Shown here piece after piece: positions 9,355 to 18,319 of a stretch of DNA of 64,000 bases (position 1 is its first letter; each line of letters opens with the position of its first letter). This DNA is from Planctomycetia bacterium (GTDB lineage Bacteria > Planctomycetota > Phycisphaerae > UBA1845 > UTPLA1): contig CP054187.1 in the NCBI GenBank assembly GCA_015200345.1, forward strand, positions 2,464,470 through 2,528,469, read 5' to 3'. Under the pieces are notes generated by a model. The model was given only the letters and a program-made list of their open reading frames with translations, was not told where the DNA came from and ran no database searches. A program made the position numbers and the translations under genes.

Positions 9355-11037
9355 ATGGATTTCCTGTCGTCACAATTGAGGCAGATCGGGGAGCAGCTCC
9401 GCGGCACGTCGGTTTCGCAGCGTGCGGCGATCGGCCTGCTCGTGGTGGTGCTGATCGGCGGCATGTACGGTCTGGTGCGCTGGAGCGGCCAGCCGGAGTG
9501 GGTGCCGCTGCTGCCGCAATCGTTCACACCGGAACAGATTCAGTCGATCCAGGCGTCGCTGGCCGTGGCGGGGGAACGGTCGAAAGTGGACGGGGATCGC
9601 ATTCTCATCCAGGGGGACGAAGGCCGCCGGGAGCAATTGACGGCGATGCTGGCGCAGAGCGGATCGCTGCCGAAGGACACGAGCCTGGGTTATGCCGCGC
9701 TGGTGAAGGCGAGCAGCGTCTTCATGGGCGACCGCAGCCGCGTGTGGATGGAGAATCGCGGGCTGGAGGCGGAGCTGTCGGGTGTGATCGGCCGGTTTCG
9801 TGGCGTTAAAGATGCACATGTCTTTATAGAGGTTCCGCAGACGCGAGGGTTCTCGGGCAAGTCCACGCAGTCGCGGGCGAGCGTGCATCTGACGCTTGCG
9901 GAAGGCGAATCGCTGGACAAGCAGCGCGTGGCGGCGATTGCGAACTTCGTGGCCGGGGCCGTGAGCGGTCTGGACCCGCGCAACGTGAAGATCACCGACG
10001 GCGTGCGGTTCTATCGTCCGCCGGAGAGCACCGGGGAGGTGCCCAGCGAGTTGCTGGACATCCAGCGTCACGCCGAGGATTACCATTCGCAGAAGGTGTA
10101 CGACCAGTTGCGATACATTCCCGGCGTGCTGGTCAACGTGCACGCGCAGCTTCGCACGAGCGAGGAACAGATTCAGGAGAAGACCCTCGGCCCGCCAGCG
10201 GTGGATAACGAAACATCGCGCACCGAAGAGACGCGCAGCGCGTCGACGGCGACCGGTCCGGGCGTGCGGCCGAACCAGGGGCGCAGCATCAGTGACGGTG
10301 GAACGGGCACGTCGAACACGAAGGAAGAGACGGAGACGAGCCTCAAGGGTGAGCGCGACACGAAGGTGCGCAGCACGAATCACGCGGTGGGGGTGGTGGA
10401 GAAGCTGACGGCGGCGATCAACGTGCCGCGGAGTTACCTGGAGCGCATCGCGTCGGCGGTGGGCGCCGCGGGCGGCGGCGGTGGTCAACCCGATGACGCG
10501 GTGATCGGCAAGATCGCAGAGGCGGAGTTGCCGAAGATTCGCGCGCTGGTGAAGCCGTTGATCAACGCGACGTCGGATGAGCAGGTCGTGGTGAATTGGT
10601 ACTACGACATGGCGGCGCCGGAGTCCAGCGCGCCGGCGACGCAGTCGACGGGCATGGTGGCGCTGGCGCGGGACTATGGGGCGCAGATCGGCGTCGGGTT
10701 GCTCGTGTTGTTCAGCTTGTTCATGTTGATGCGTTTGGCGCGGCAGGGCGCGGGAGCGATCGGGCGAGCCGGTCGGAATCGGCCCGTGCCGGCGGGCGCA
10801 TCGATCGGCGGGGGTTTCGGCGGGTTTGGCGATCCGGACGGTCCGCTTCAGAAGCTGGGCGGCGGGACGATGCTGGTCGGCGAGGCCGAGGAGACCGACG
10901 CGGTGATGGAAGGCCACGAAGTGGATGAGAAGACGGTGCGGACGCATCAGATTGTGCAGCAGATCAGTCAGATGGTTCGGGAGGATCCGGCGTCGGCGGC
11001 GAACATTGTCCATCATTGGCTGCAGGAAGAGAAATAG
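9355..11037 (+). CDS. fliF: Flagellar M-ring protein FliF
   Basis: A protein of about 560 residues. It has an N-terminal membrane helix (IGLLVVVLIGGMYGLVRW, residues ~22-40), periplasmic ring-building domains with the LAEGE and VSGLDPRNVKI motifs, a variable Ser/Thr/Gly-rich region, a second membrane helix (IGVGLLVLFSLFMLM), and a cytoplasmic tail ending in VREDPASAANIVHHWL. That C-terminal segment is the family's FliG-binding motif. FliF forms the MS ring, the platform on which rod, switch and export gate assemble. The ATG at 9355 is preferred because the upstream in-frame extension to 9250 lacks family similarity and overlaps no signal. fliG follows after 5 bp. Confidence 0.95.
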   Translation: MDFLSSQLRQIGEQLRGTSVSQRAAIGLLVVVLIGGMYGLVRWSGQPEWVPLLPQSFTPEQIQSIQASLAVAGERSKVDGDRILIQGDEGRREQLTAMLAQSGSLPKDTSLGYAALVKASSVFMGDRSRVWMENRGLEAELSGVIGRFRGVKDAHVFIEVPQTRGFSGKSTQSRASVHLTLAEGESLDKQRVAAIANFVAGAVSGLDPRNVKITDGVRFYRPPESTGEVPSELLDIQRHAEDYHSQKVYDQLRYIPGVLVNVHAQLRTSEEQIQEKTLGPPAVDNETSRTEETRSASTATGPGVRPNQGRSISDGGTGTSNTKEETETSLKGERDTKVRSTNHAVGVVEKLTAAINVPRSYLERIASAVGAAGGGGGQPDDAVIGKIAEAELPKIRALVKPLINATSDEQVVVNWYYDMAAPESSAPATQSTGMVALARDYGAQIGVGLLVLFSLFMLMRLARQGAGAIGRAGRNRPVPAGASIGGGFGGFGDPDGPLQKLGGGTMLVGEAEETDAVMEGHEVDEKTVRTHQIVQQISQMVREDPASAANIVHHWLQEEK

Positions 11038-11042
11038 ACGAG

Positions 11043-12083
11043 ATGGCGGCGCGCAACAATCGCAACCAGAAGGAGGACGAGGAGAAGCAGAGCGGTCTGC
11101 GCAAGGCGGCGATTCTGCTCGTCAGCCTTAGCCGGGAGACGGCGTCGGCGATCCTGCGTCAACTGGACGGCGATTCGATCGAGGCACTGACGCGGGAGAT
11201 CGCGCACATTTCGGAGCTGGACGAGTCGGTGCGGCAGTCAGTGATTGAGGAGTTTCACGGCTTGGCGCTGGCGCGGCGGTACGGCGAAGTCGGCGGGCTG
11301 GCCTGCGCGAGGAGCTTGTTGAGCACGGCGCTGAACAAGGAAGACTTCGAGCGGATCATGCACACGGTGGAGCATCAGTTCAACTCCAAGCCGTTCACGT
11401 TCCTGCACAAGGCGGCGACGGAGAACCTGCTGACGTTCATCCAGGACGAACACCCGCAGACGATCGCGCTGATCCTGGCGCACCTGACGCCGGACAAGGC
11501 GAGCGAGATTCTGGGGGGATTGAAAGAGGAGAAACAGAAGGAAGTCGTCGCGCGCATCTCGCGCATGGAGCAGACCAGCCCGGAGGTCATCAAGGAAGTC
11601 GAGCGCGGACTGGAGCATCGGTTGAGCGGTCTGGTGACGGAGCGGTTGCAGCGCGTCGGCGGGGTGGAGAGCGTGGCGGAGATTCTCAACCTGTGTGATC
11701 GATCCACCGAGCAGGGGATTCTTGAGAAGCTCGGCGAGGAGGATCCCGAGCTGGTGGAACAGATTCGCCGGCTGATGTTCGTCTTCGAGGACATTCTGCT
11801 GGTCAACGACAAGGGCATCCAGGCCGTTCTGAAGGAAGTGGAGACGAGCGAGCTGGTGCTGGCGATGCGCACGGCGACGGACGAGTTGAAGCAGAAGATT
11901 CTGTCGAACATGTCGGAGCGTGCGGCCCAGATGATCGCCGAGGAGATGGAGTACATGGGTCCGGTGCGGCTGTCGGATGTCGAGGCGGCGCAGCAGAAGA
12001 TCGTGGACATTGTTCGGCGGTTGGAGGACGCCGGCGAGATCATCATCGCCGGTCGCGGCGGCGAGAAGGAACTCGTCGTCTAG
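11043..12083 (+). CDS. fliG: Flagellar motor switch protein FliG
   Basis: A 346-residue protein with all three FliG domains. The N-terminal part (RKAAILLVSLSRETASAILRQ) binds FliF. The middle domain has the EHPQ motif (QDEHPQTIALILAHL) used in FliM contact. The C-terminal torque domain carries the charged segment around MFVFEDILLVNDKGIQ and VLAMRTATDELKQKI. It converts ion flow through stators into rotation and sets direction with FliM/FliN. The ATG at 11043 overlaps no upstream gene and fits the usual length (about 340). fliF precedes and fliH follows. Confidence 0.96.
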   Translation: MAARNNRNQKEDEEKQSGLRKAAILLVSLSRETASAILRQLDGDSIEALTREIAHISELDESVRQSVIEEFHGLALARRYGEVGGLACARSLLSTALNKEDFERIMHTVEHQFNSKPFTFLHKAATENLLTFIQDEHPQTIALILAHLTPDKASEILGGLKEEKQKEVVARISRMEQTSPEVIKEVERGLEHRLSGLVTERLQRVGGVESVAEILNLCDRSTEQGILEKLGEEDPELVEQIRRLMFVFEDILLVNDKGIQAVLKEVETSELVLAMRTATDELKQKILSNMSERAAQMIAEEMEYMGPVRLSDVEAAQQKIVDIVRRLEDAGEIIIAGRGGEKELVV

Positions 12084-12104
12084 GCGAGGGTGCGAAAGGG
12101 CGGC

Positions 12105-12884
12105 ATGACGCGAGCGATTCGATCGGTGATCAAGGCGGGCGATGCGCGGCTGGCGACGCGTGGGATGTATTCGCTGGACCTGCGCGACATCGAGCACGAG
12201 GCGGCGCAGGTGCTGGCCGCGGCGCGTGCACAGGCGGAGCGGATCATCGCCGAGGCGCGTGCCGCGGCACACGCGCAGAGTGAATTAACCCGGCAGACGG
12301 CGCATCGGGAAGGGTACGCGCAGGGCCAGGCGCGTGGGCAGGAGACAGGCCACGCCGCGGCGCTGGAGGAAGCGCGGGCACGCTTCGCGGAGGAACACGC
12401 TGCGCTGGGGCGGGCGCTGACCGAGGCGCTGGCCGCGTTTGCCGCGCGGCGGGAGCAGTTGTACGCCGAGGCGCGGCGTGATGTGGTGCTGCTCGGTGCG
12501 ACGATCGCCTCGCGCGTGTGGTCGCGGCTGGCGGCGGATGAATCGGTGGTGACGCAGGTTGCGCTGGGCGCGATGGGCGAAGCGCTGGAGATGGTCGGTC
12601 GGGCGACGCAGGCGATGGTGCGCGTGAATCCGGCGGATGCGGCGGCGCTGGAGCGCTTCGCCGCGTCGGTGCAGGGCGTCGCGGAAGAGAGTTCACACAT
12701 TCGCATCGTGGCGGATGAGTCGGTGGCGCGCGGCGGTGTGCGGATCGAGACGGCCGATTCGGTGGTGGACGCGACGATTGCCCAGCGGCTCGACCGGGTT
12801 GCGGATGAGCTGGTGAGCGGATGGCGCGAGCGGCTGGCAGCGCTGGGACTGGACACGGACTCGGCGGACAAGCGCGCCGGCTAA
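12105..12884 (+). CDS. fliH: Flagellar export apparatus stator FliH
   Basis: A protein of about 259 residues. The N-terminal half is a long Ala/Glu/Arg-rich coiled coil with repeated small-residue spacing (AAQVLAAARAQAERIIAEAR), typical of FliH/YscL. The C-terminal half (about 120-250) resembles the ATP synthase delta/b-like domain that binds FliI. FliH links the FliI ATPase to the C-ring and delivers substrates. An in-frame GTG at 12090 is an alternative start, but AAGGG ahead of the ATG at 12105 favours that one. It sits in the conserved fliG-fliH-fliI order. High sequence divergence is usual for this family. Confidence 0.9.
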   Translation: MTRAIRSVIKAGDARLATRGMYSLDLRDIEHEAAQVLAAARAQAERIIAEARAAAHAQSELTRQTAHREGYAQGQARGQETGHAAALEEARARFAEEHAALGRALTEALAAFAARREQLYAEARRDVVLLGATIASRVWSRLAADESVVTQVALGAMGEALEMVGRATQAMVRVNPADAAALERFAASVQGVAEESSHIRIVADESVARGGVRIETADSVVDATIAQRLDRVADELVSGWRERLAALGLDTDSADKRAG

Positions 12885-12945
12885 ATGGGGTGCGGATCGC
12901 ACGTCAGCGAGGCGGTACGACGGCGCGACGGCGAGGCGACAATCG

Positions 12946-14310
12946 ATGACGGTGCTGGCGGAAGCGATCGAGACGGCGCGGCGCGCGGACACGTTGAGTG
13001 TGACCGGGCGGGTGTTGTCATGCACGGGCATGACGATCTGCGCCGCGGGGTTGCCGGTGCCGGTCGGGTCGTTGTGTGAGATTGATTTCGGCGGCGGTCG
13101 TTCGGCGCTGGCGGAGGTGATCGGCTTCCGTGAGCAGGCGACGTTGCTGATGCCGCTCTGCGGCGCGGAGGGAATCGCCAAGGGCCAATGGATCCGCCAT
13201 GTGACCAGCACGCAAAAGGTCGCGGTCGGTCCGGGATTGCTTGGGCGCGTCCTGGACGGCATGGGTCGGCCCAGCGATGGCCTGCCGGTCGCGGCGCTGG
13301 ATGCCCATTATCCGTTGCATCGCGCGGCGCCCGATGCGCTGCGTCGGCCGCGCATCGACGCGCCGCTTTCCGTTGGGATTCGCTCAATCAACGCGATGCT
13401 GACGCCGGGTTGCGGTCAGCGGCTGGGCGTTTTCGCGGGCACGGGCGTCGGCAAGAGCATTTTGCTCGGCATGATGGCGCGGCATACGTCGGCCGATGTG
13501 GCGGTGATCTCGCTGGTCGGCGAGCGTGGCCGCGAGGTGCGCGATTTCATCGAGAAGGATCTCGGTGAGCGCGGGCTGGCGCGGAGCGTGCTGGTGGTGA
13601 GCACGTCGGATCAATCTCCGCCGCTGCGCGTGCGCGCGTGCTTCGTGGCGACGGCGATCGCAGAGTATTTCCGGGATCAGGGCGCCAACGTGCTGCTGCT
13701 GATGGATTCGGTGACGCGCCTGGCGATGGCGGCGCGGCAGATCGGCCTGGCGGCGGGCGAGCCGCCGGCGACGAAAGGGTATCCGCCGAGTGTGTTCGCG
13801 ATGTTGCCGAGGCTGCTGGAACGAAGCGGTCGGACCGAAAGTGGCAGCATCACGGGTCTGTACACCGTGCTGGTGGAAGGCGACGACGTGAACGAGCCGG
13901 TGTCCGATGCGGTGCGAGGAATTCTCGACGGTCACATTGTGCTGTCGCGGCGGCTGGCGAATCGGGGGCAGTATCCGGCGGTGAGCGTGCTGGAGAGTGT
14001 GAGCCGGGTGATGCCGGACGTGGTGGACGCGAAGCAGTTGGAAGCGGCGACCGCGGTTCGTCGATTGCTGGCGGTGTGGGACGAGATCGAGGACCTGGTG
14101 AACATCGGGGCGTACGCGGCGGGCAGCAATCCGGAGTACGACCTGGCGATACGAATGATGCCGGCGGTCACCGCGTTCCTTCGGCAGGAGATGGACGTCG
14201 GCGTGGATTTCGAGGCGTCGAAGGCGGCGCTGATGGCGCTGGTGGAGGAGTTTGAGCGGAAGGAAACGCCCAAGCGTCCAAACGCCGAAGCGCCAAAACG
14301 ACAGAAGTAG
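12946..14310 (+). CDS. fliI: Flagellum-specific ATP synthase FliI
   Basis: A 454-residue F1-beta-like ATPase. Walker A is AGTGVGKS (about residues 164-171), Walker B is VLLLMDSVTRLA, and GYPPSVFAMLPRLLERSG is the segment diagnostic of the FliI/YscN branch. FliI energises type III export, forming a ring under the gate with FliH and FliJ. The ATG at 12946 has GCGAGGCGA upstream. The last ~15 residues are a Lys/Pro-rich tail. fliH lies upstream and fliJ downstream, matching the export-ATPase module order. Confidence 0.97.
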   Translation: MTVLAEAIETARRADTLSVTGRVLSCTGMTICAAGLPVPVGSLCEIDFGGGRSALAEVIGFREQATLLMPLCGAEGIAKGQWIRHVTSTQKVAVGPGLLGRVLDGMGRPSDGLPVAALDAHYPLHRAAPDALRRPRIDAPLSVGIRSINAMLTPGCGQRLGVFAGTGVGKSILLGMMARHTSADVAVISLVGERGREVRDFIEKDLGERGLARSVLVVSTSDQSPPLRVRACFVATAIAEYFRDQGANVLLLMDSVTRLAMAARQIGLAAGEPPATKGYPPSVFAMLPRLLERSGRTESGSITGLYTVLVEGDDVNEPVSDAVRGILDGHIVLSRRLANRGQYPAVSVLESVSRVMPDVVDAKQLEAATAVRRLLAVWDEIEDLVNIGAYAAGSNPEYDLAIRMMPAVTAFLRQEMDVGVDFEASKAALMALVEEFERKETPKRPNAEAPKRQK

Positions 14311-14383
14311 GATGAGCACGGCTCGCCGATGGGCGAGGGCACGTAGGTGATCGGGATCGGCTCACGGTAAAAGGTCCCACGAG

Positions 14384-14857
14384 ATGAAATCACGACGCAT
14401 GTATCGATTTGAGACGCTGCTGAAGATTCGCCGGGCGAAGGAGGACGCGGCCCGGCGGGTGGTGGCGGCGCGGCTGCGTCAGATCGCGGAAGTGGAGCAG
14501 CGTCAGGCGGCGTTATCGGAGCGTATTTCGCAGGAAACCGAGGCGATTCGGGCGTCGCTTGGAGAAAAAAACAAGAATCTTGATGTGGAACAATTGCGCT
14601 GGTCTCGGCACTGGCTGGGGCGATTGCGGCTGGGCGTGTTGGAGGCACAGGCCGAAGTTGCAGGTCACCGCGCAATGCTCGCGCAGGAGCGCGCGGTGTT
14701 AAATGACGCTCGGAAGCAGGTCGGCGTGCTGGATCGCCTGAAGGAGCGTTGGCGTGCGTCAGTTATTGCCGAATCGCAGCGCGTCGAAGCGCGCCAGTTG
14801 GATGAGATGAACACGGCGCGCTTCGCGGCCGGCGCGGGTCAGGAAGTGAGAATCTGA
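14384..14857 (+). CDS. fliJ: Flagellar FliJ protein
   Basis: A 157-residue protein that is coiled coil throughout, starting with the FliJ-like motif YRFETLLKIRRAKEDAA at about residues 6-22. FliJ is the central stalk of the FliI hexamer and an escort for export chaperones. AAGGT lies upstream of the ATG at 14384; an internal ATG at 14399 would give the more usual MYRF start. The stop overlaps the next gene's ATG by one base (TGATG), implying translational coupling with the motE-like gene. Confidence 0.9.
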   Translation: MKSRRMYRFETLLKIRRAKEDAARRVVAARLRQIAEVEQRQAALSERISQETEAIRASLGEKNKNLDVEQLRWSRHWLGRLRLGVLEAQAEVAGHRAMLAQERAVLNDARKQVGVLDRLKERWRASVIAESQRVEARQLDEMNTARFAAGAGQEVRI

Positions 14858-15510
14858 TGCTCAAGCGCGCTTTTTTTGCGGCGGCAATTGTGACGATGTT
14901 AAACGCGGCGGCGCTGACGGGCGTGGCGGCGTGGGCGGCGACGCGAGGCTATTTGTCACGCGATCGGGTGCACGCGGCGCTCGCGGTGTTGCGGGGCGAG
15001 TCTCCCGCGGCCACGACGCAGCCGAGTGCGGCGTCGCAGCCGGGTCAGGATTCACCGCAGCCGGCGACAGCGGAGCAGTTGAGGCAGCGCGAGACGGCGG
15101 AAGAGATCGCGAGGACGGAACTTGAGCGGCGCAGTCAGGAAATCGCCAATGCGTGGAAGCTGCTGGAGATGCAGCAACTCGCGATGGTGCGCGAGAAGGA
15201 GTCGCTCGAGGCTGATCGCAAGCGGTTCGCCGAAGAAGTGCGGCAGCAGGCCGCGGCAGGAAGCGACGATGGTTTCGCGAAAGAGCTTGAGATTCTCGGC
15301 GGCATCAAGGCGAAGGACGCCAAGGCGCTGTTGCGGCTCAAGCCGGACGCCGACGTGGTGCGGACGCTCATGGCGCTGGATGCGCGGGTCGGCCGCAAGA
15401 TCGTCGGCGAGTGCAAGGAACCCGAGGAGCGCCTGTGGATCGGGCGCATTTTGGACAAGTTACATGAGCAGAATGCAGCACGGGCGGAGGTCCTGGGCGG
15501 CAGCTCCTAA
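14857..15510 (+). CDS. MotE/YlxF/FlbB-like flagellar protein
   Basis: A 217-residue protein with an N-terminal membrane helix (about residues 8-30), an Ala/Pro/Gln linker, a coiled coil (about 70-135) and a C-terminal MgtE-N-like helical domain (ILGGIKAKDAKALLRLK, then LMALDARVGRKIV). This matches proteins encoded between fliJ and fliK in many phyla, named YlxF in Bacillus, FlbB in spirochetes and MotE in Sinorhizobium. In those systems the protein supports stator assembly or chaperones MotC. Its role here is inferred from architecture and position, and no mot genes lie in the window. The start overlaps the fliJ stop. Confidence 0.8.
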   Translation: MLKRAFFAAAIVTMLNAAALTGVAAWAATRGYLSRDRVHAALAVLRGESPAATTQPSAASQPGQDSPQPATAEQLRQRETAEEIARTELERRSQEIANAWKLLEMQQLAMVREKESLEADRKRFAEEVRQQAAAGSDDGFAKELEILGGIKAKDAKALLRLKPDADVVRTLMALDARVGRKIVGECKEPEERLWIGRILDKLHEQNAARAEVLGGSS

Positions 15511-15560
15511 TCGTTCCGATCGCGCGGGCCGTATGCCGCCATGGTCGGAAGGAGCCACCC

Positions 15561-17459
15561 ATGGAGATGGCCCGACTCCTGACGCAGCTCCTGCGTCGAC
15601 CGGCGCCGGCATCTGACGGCGGTGCACGAATTCCATTTGATGGTTCGTCGGCGCGGCCGACCGAACGCTCGTTCACGCGTGAGTTGAAGCAGTTGCGAAC
15701 GTCCGCGCGCGACGACGCCTCGTCCAGGCGTCCCGAGCAGGTCCAGCGGCCGGAAGAACCTTCCCCGTCACAATCAGACGAAGCCGAGGCACCGCGCGAC
15801 GAGGCGACGTCGCCGGAGAGTACGCAAGTCGAATCGCGACAAGGTGCCGAGGCGCAGATTGCTGGCACACTCCAGATCGCGGTCGCGCTGGCGGAGCCGG
15901 TTGCGGCCGATGGGGAGTGGGTCAGTGCGGCTTCGATAGAAGCGGAAGCCTCGGCCTCGAAGGCGGCACAATCGAATGAGGCGGAGTCTCGCGGCGCGAC
16001 CTCACCGTGGAAGGCGTCGTCGTCGGCTGACAAGGCAGTCCTTCAGGCGACGGTCGACATCAAGAAACCGGCCCAACCCGAATTCAAACCGCAGGACCGC
16101 GTGATCCCGCTTGGCAAACTCGGGGTGGATGATCCCGAGCTGGAACTTGCGGAGAAGGTGAAACTGGCAACGTCGCCGGAGACGGGGCGAGCCGGTTGGG
16201 CCGGTCGGCGCTTCATCGCGGACGCGAGCGCGCGTCACCCATCACAAATCAAGAACCAGGGCAACGGCGTGACAACCGCGTCACCGACCTCGAACGGCGG
16301 CCAGACGCCGGGTGCGTTGAGCGCGACGATCGGCCGTGCGGAGGATGTCATCAAGGCGATTGGTGCCGTGCAAACGAGCGCGTCGGATACAGATAACGCG
16401 GCCGATACGGCATCGGGATCGGCTTCGGCTCGCGAGTCGGCGGAGGGCGGGGCGGTGGCGCAGCGGCAGGCGGCGGTCAAGGCGAAGGTGTCGAGCAGCG
16501 CGGGTGTTGATCGCGCGAGCGAGTCTCCGACGAGCGGCGTGAGCGCGTCCGATGCGTCCAGCGCTGGCGGTGGCGCATCGCAGGCGTCATCGGGTTCGGT
16601 GAGCGTCGGAGTCGAGCCGTGGTCGCGCGCGGCGTTGGAACGGGTGGGGGTGTCGCGCGTCGAGGGCGATTCCGCGGCGGCCTCCCTGGCGAAAGCCCTG
16701 CTGGCGTCGCACAACGGGGATTTGAGCGGTAATTCGTGGGCCGCAGGCACGACCGGAAGCGAAGCTCATGCCGGGACGAGTGTCCTGAACGTGACATCAT
16801 CGGGTGAGCGCGGGAATGCGCTGCCGCCGAAGGCGTTCGGCGCGCTCCTGGGTCAGCAAAGCCCGGCGGCAACGCGCGTGGCGGAATTGCTGCTGGCGCA
16901 GCAGCCGGCTGCGGGCGGTTTGGACGCGGCAGTGCGGTTGCTGGGTGGTGCGAGCGGCTCGGGGAAGCAGGAGGTCACACTGCAACTGGATCCGCCGGAG
17001 CTGGGTCGCATGCGCCTGGAAGTGCGCATGGAAGAGCAGACGATGAGCCTTCGCGTGGACGTGCAGAGCCGCGCCGTGGCGAAGCTCGTCGAGACGCGCC
17101 TGCCGGAGCTGCGCGACGCGTTGAGCGCGCACGGCATTTCGATAGATAAGTCACAGGTCATCATTCGCACGGCCGATGCGCACGGAGGTTCGCTCGGGCA
17201 GGAGTCGGACTCGAGCGCGAATCAGCAGCCGGGCGGGCACCATGGCGGTTCGGAAGGATTCTTCTCGGAAGGGCATGCCGATCGCGACGGCGGGGCGGGA
17301 CATTCCTGGCGAGACGGGTGGACTCCCGCGGAGACGACAGGATCAGGTGACGATGCGTGGTCGGCCGCGCGTGAAGCTGTTCAGGGGGACGAAGCGAGCG
17401 GATTCAATGCCGGATCGGCGGTGTCGATGCGAGCCGGCGCGATGAATCTGGTGGCGTAG
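15561..17459 (+). CDS. fliK: Flagellar hook-length control protein FliK
   Basis: A 632-residue protein. About 450 N-terminal residues are low-complexity Ala/Ser/Glu/Gly-rich sequence expected of the molecular-ruler region. The C-terminal Flg_hook domain (about 465-560) includes LQLDPPELGRMRLEVRMEE and the hydrophobic core LRVDVQSRAVAKLVETRL. FliK measures hook length and switches FlhB specificity from hook to filament export. A strong ribosome binding site (GGAAGGAG) precedes the ATG. It is longer than the enterobacterial protein (about 400), which might reflect a longer hook. flgD and flgE follow. Confidence 0.9.
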   Translation: MEMARLLTQLLRRPAPASDGGARIPFDGSSARPTERSFTRELKQLRTSARDDASSRRPEQVQRPEEPSPSQSDEAEAPRDEATSPESTQVESRQGAEAQIAGTLQIAVALAEPVAADGEWVSAASIEAEASASKAAQSNEAESRGATSPWKASSSADKAVLQATVDIKKPAQPEFKPQDRVIPLGKLGVDDPELELAEKVKLATSPETGRAGWAGRRFIADASARHPSQIKNQGNGVTTASPTSNGGQTPGALSATIGRAEDVIKAIGAVQTSASDTDNAADTASGSASARESAEGGAVAQRQAAVKAKVSSSAGVDRASESPTSGVSASDASSAGGGASQASSGSVSVGVEPWSRAALERVGVSRVEGDSAAASLAKALLASHNGDLSGNSWAAGTTGSEAHAGTSVLNVTSSGERGNALPPKAFGALLGQQSPAATRVAELLLAQQPAAGGLDAAVRLLGGASGSGKQEVTLQLDPPELGRMRLEVRMEEQTMSLRVDVQSRAVAKLVETRLPELRDALSAHGISIDKSQVIIRTADAHGGSLGQESDSSANQQPGGHHGGSEGFFSEGHADRDGGAGHSWRDGWTPAETTGSGDDAWSAAREAVQGDEASGFNAGSAVSMRAGAMNLVA

Positions 17460-17509
17460 CGGGTTGAGATCAGGCGGCGCGGCGCGCCGAGTTGTGGAAA
17501 GGTTTTGAC

Positions 17510-18235
17510 ATGGAAGCTTCGACAATTGGTTCAAGCACGTTCATCCCGACGCAACGGGCGACGACGCGTGGGTTTGATGATTTGAAGGGCGAGGATTTTT
17601 TCGCATTGATGATCGCGCAGTTGCAGGCGCAGGACCCGATGAAGCCGACGGACAATCAGCAGTTGTTGAATCAGATGTCGAGCATTCGACAGATGGAGCA
17701 GTCGGAGAATCTCACGGCGACGTTGTCGGCGCTGGCGTCGGAGCAGCGGTTCGGTGCGACGTCGGGCCTGATCGGGCACTACGTCGCGGGTCGCGTGACG
17801 GACAACGCCGGCAACGCGACGGAGCTTCAGGGGCTGGTCATCGGCGTTCGCTTTGAGCGCGGCAACGCGATTCTTGAACTGCACAACGGGCGTTCGCTGC
17901 CGGCGAGCAAGGTCGAGCAGGTGACGCTGGTCGAGAACCTGCCGCCGGACATTCTGGCGCAGCTTCAGCAGGAGCTGGGGCGCGTGCCGCCGACGGGTGA
18001 TCCCGCGGGCGAAGACACCGATCCGGCCGGCGAGGGCGACGGCGCGGTGGATGACGCTGGCGGGGAGGATGACCCGGGCGATGCGGGGGCGTTCGTTGCG
18101 TCGCGCCTGCGAAACACGCCGTCAATTGCCGCGACGATGAATCAGCCCGGCGCGGTGAAGCTCAACGCGCAATGGACCCATGGAGGTGACGTTCTTGCGG
18201 CGCTGCTCGCGCCGAGTTTCGGGCTGGAGCTGTGA
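17510..18235 (+). CDS. flgD: Flagellar hook-capping protein FlgD
   Basis: A 241-residue protein with the FlgD N-terminal signature: FFALMIAQLQAQDPMKPTDN and QMSSIRQMEQSENL. A middle beta region (IGHYVAGRVTDNAGNATELQG) follows, then an acidic Asp/Gly-rich insertion near residues 165-195 that is unusual for the family. FlgD caps the growing hook and is discarded when the hook is complete. The ATG at 17510 is used because the upstream in-frame start at 17492 is a poor TTG. It lies between fliK and flgE as in Bacillus. Confidence 0.93.
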   Translation: MEASTIGSSTFIPTQRATTRGFDDLKGEDFFALMIAQLQAQDPMKPTDNQQLLNQMSSIRQMEQSENLTATLSALASEQRFGATSGLIGHYVAGRVTDNAGNATELQGLVIGVRFERGNAILELHNGRSLPASKVEQVTLVENLPPDILAQLQQELGRVPPTGDPAGEDTDPAGEGDGAVDDAGGEDDPGDAGAFVASRLRNTPSIAATMNQPGAVKLNAQWTHGGDVLAALLAPSFGLEL

Positions 18236-18319
18236 GATTCGCTTCGATGGAGGGGAAGAGAGAACGTCGTCATTGGGAATCCTGGGACACACAACCTTCG
18301 CCACGGGAGGTAGATCGGT

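Noticed and set aside
18245..18319. Second sigma-54 promoter before flgE
   Set aside because: A GGGACAC stretch is present, but there is no TTGC with GC at the required spacing.
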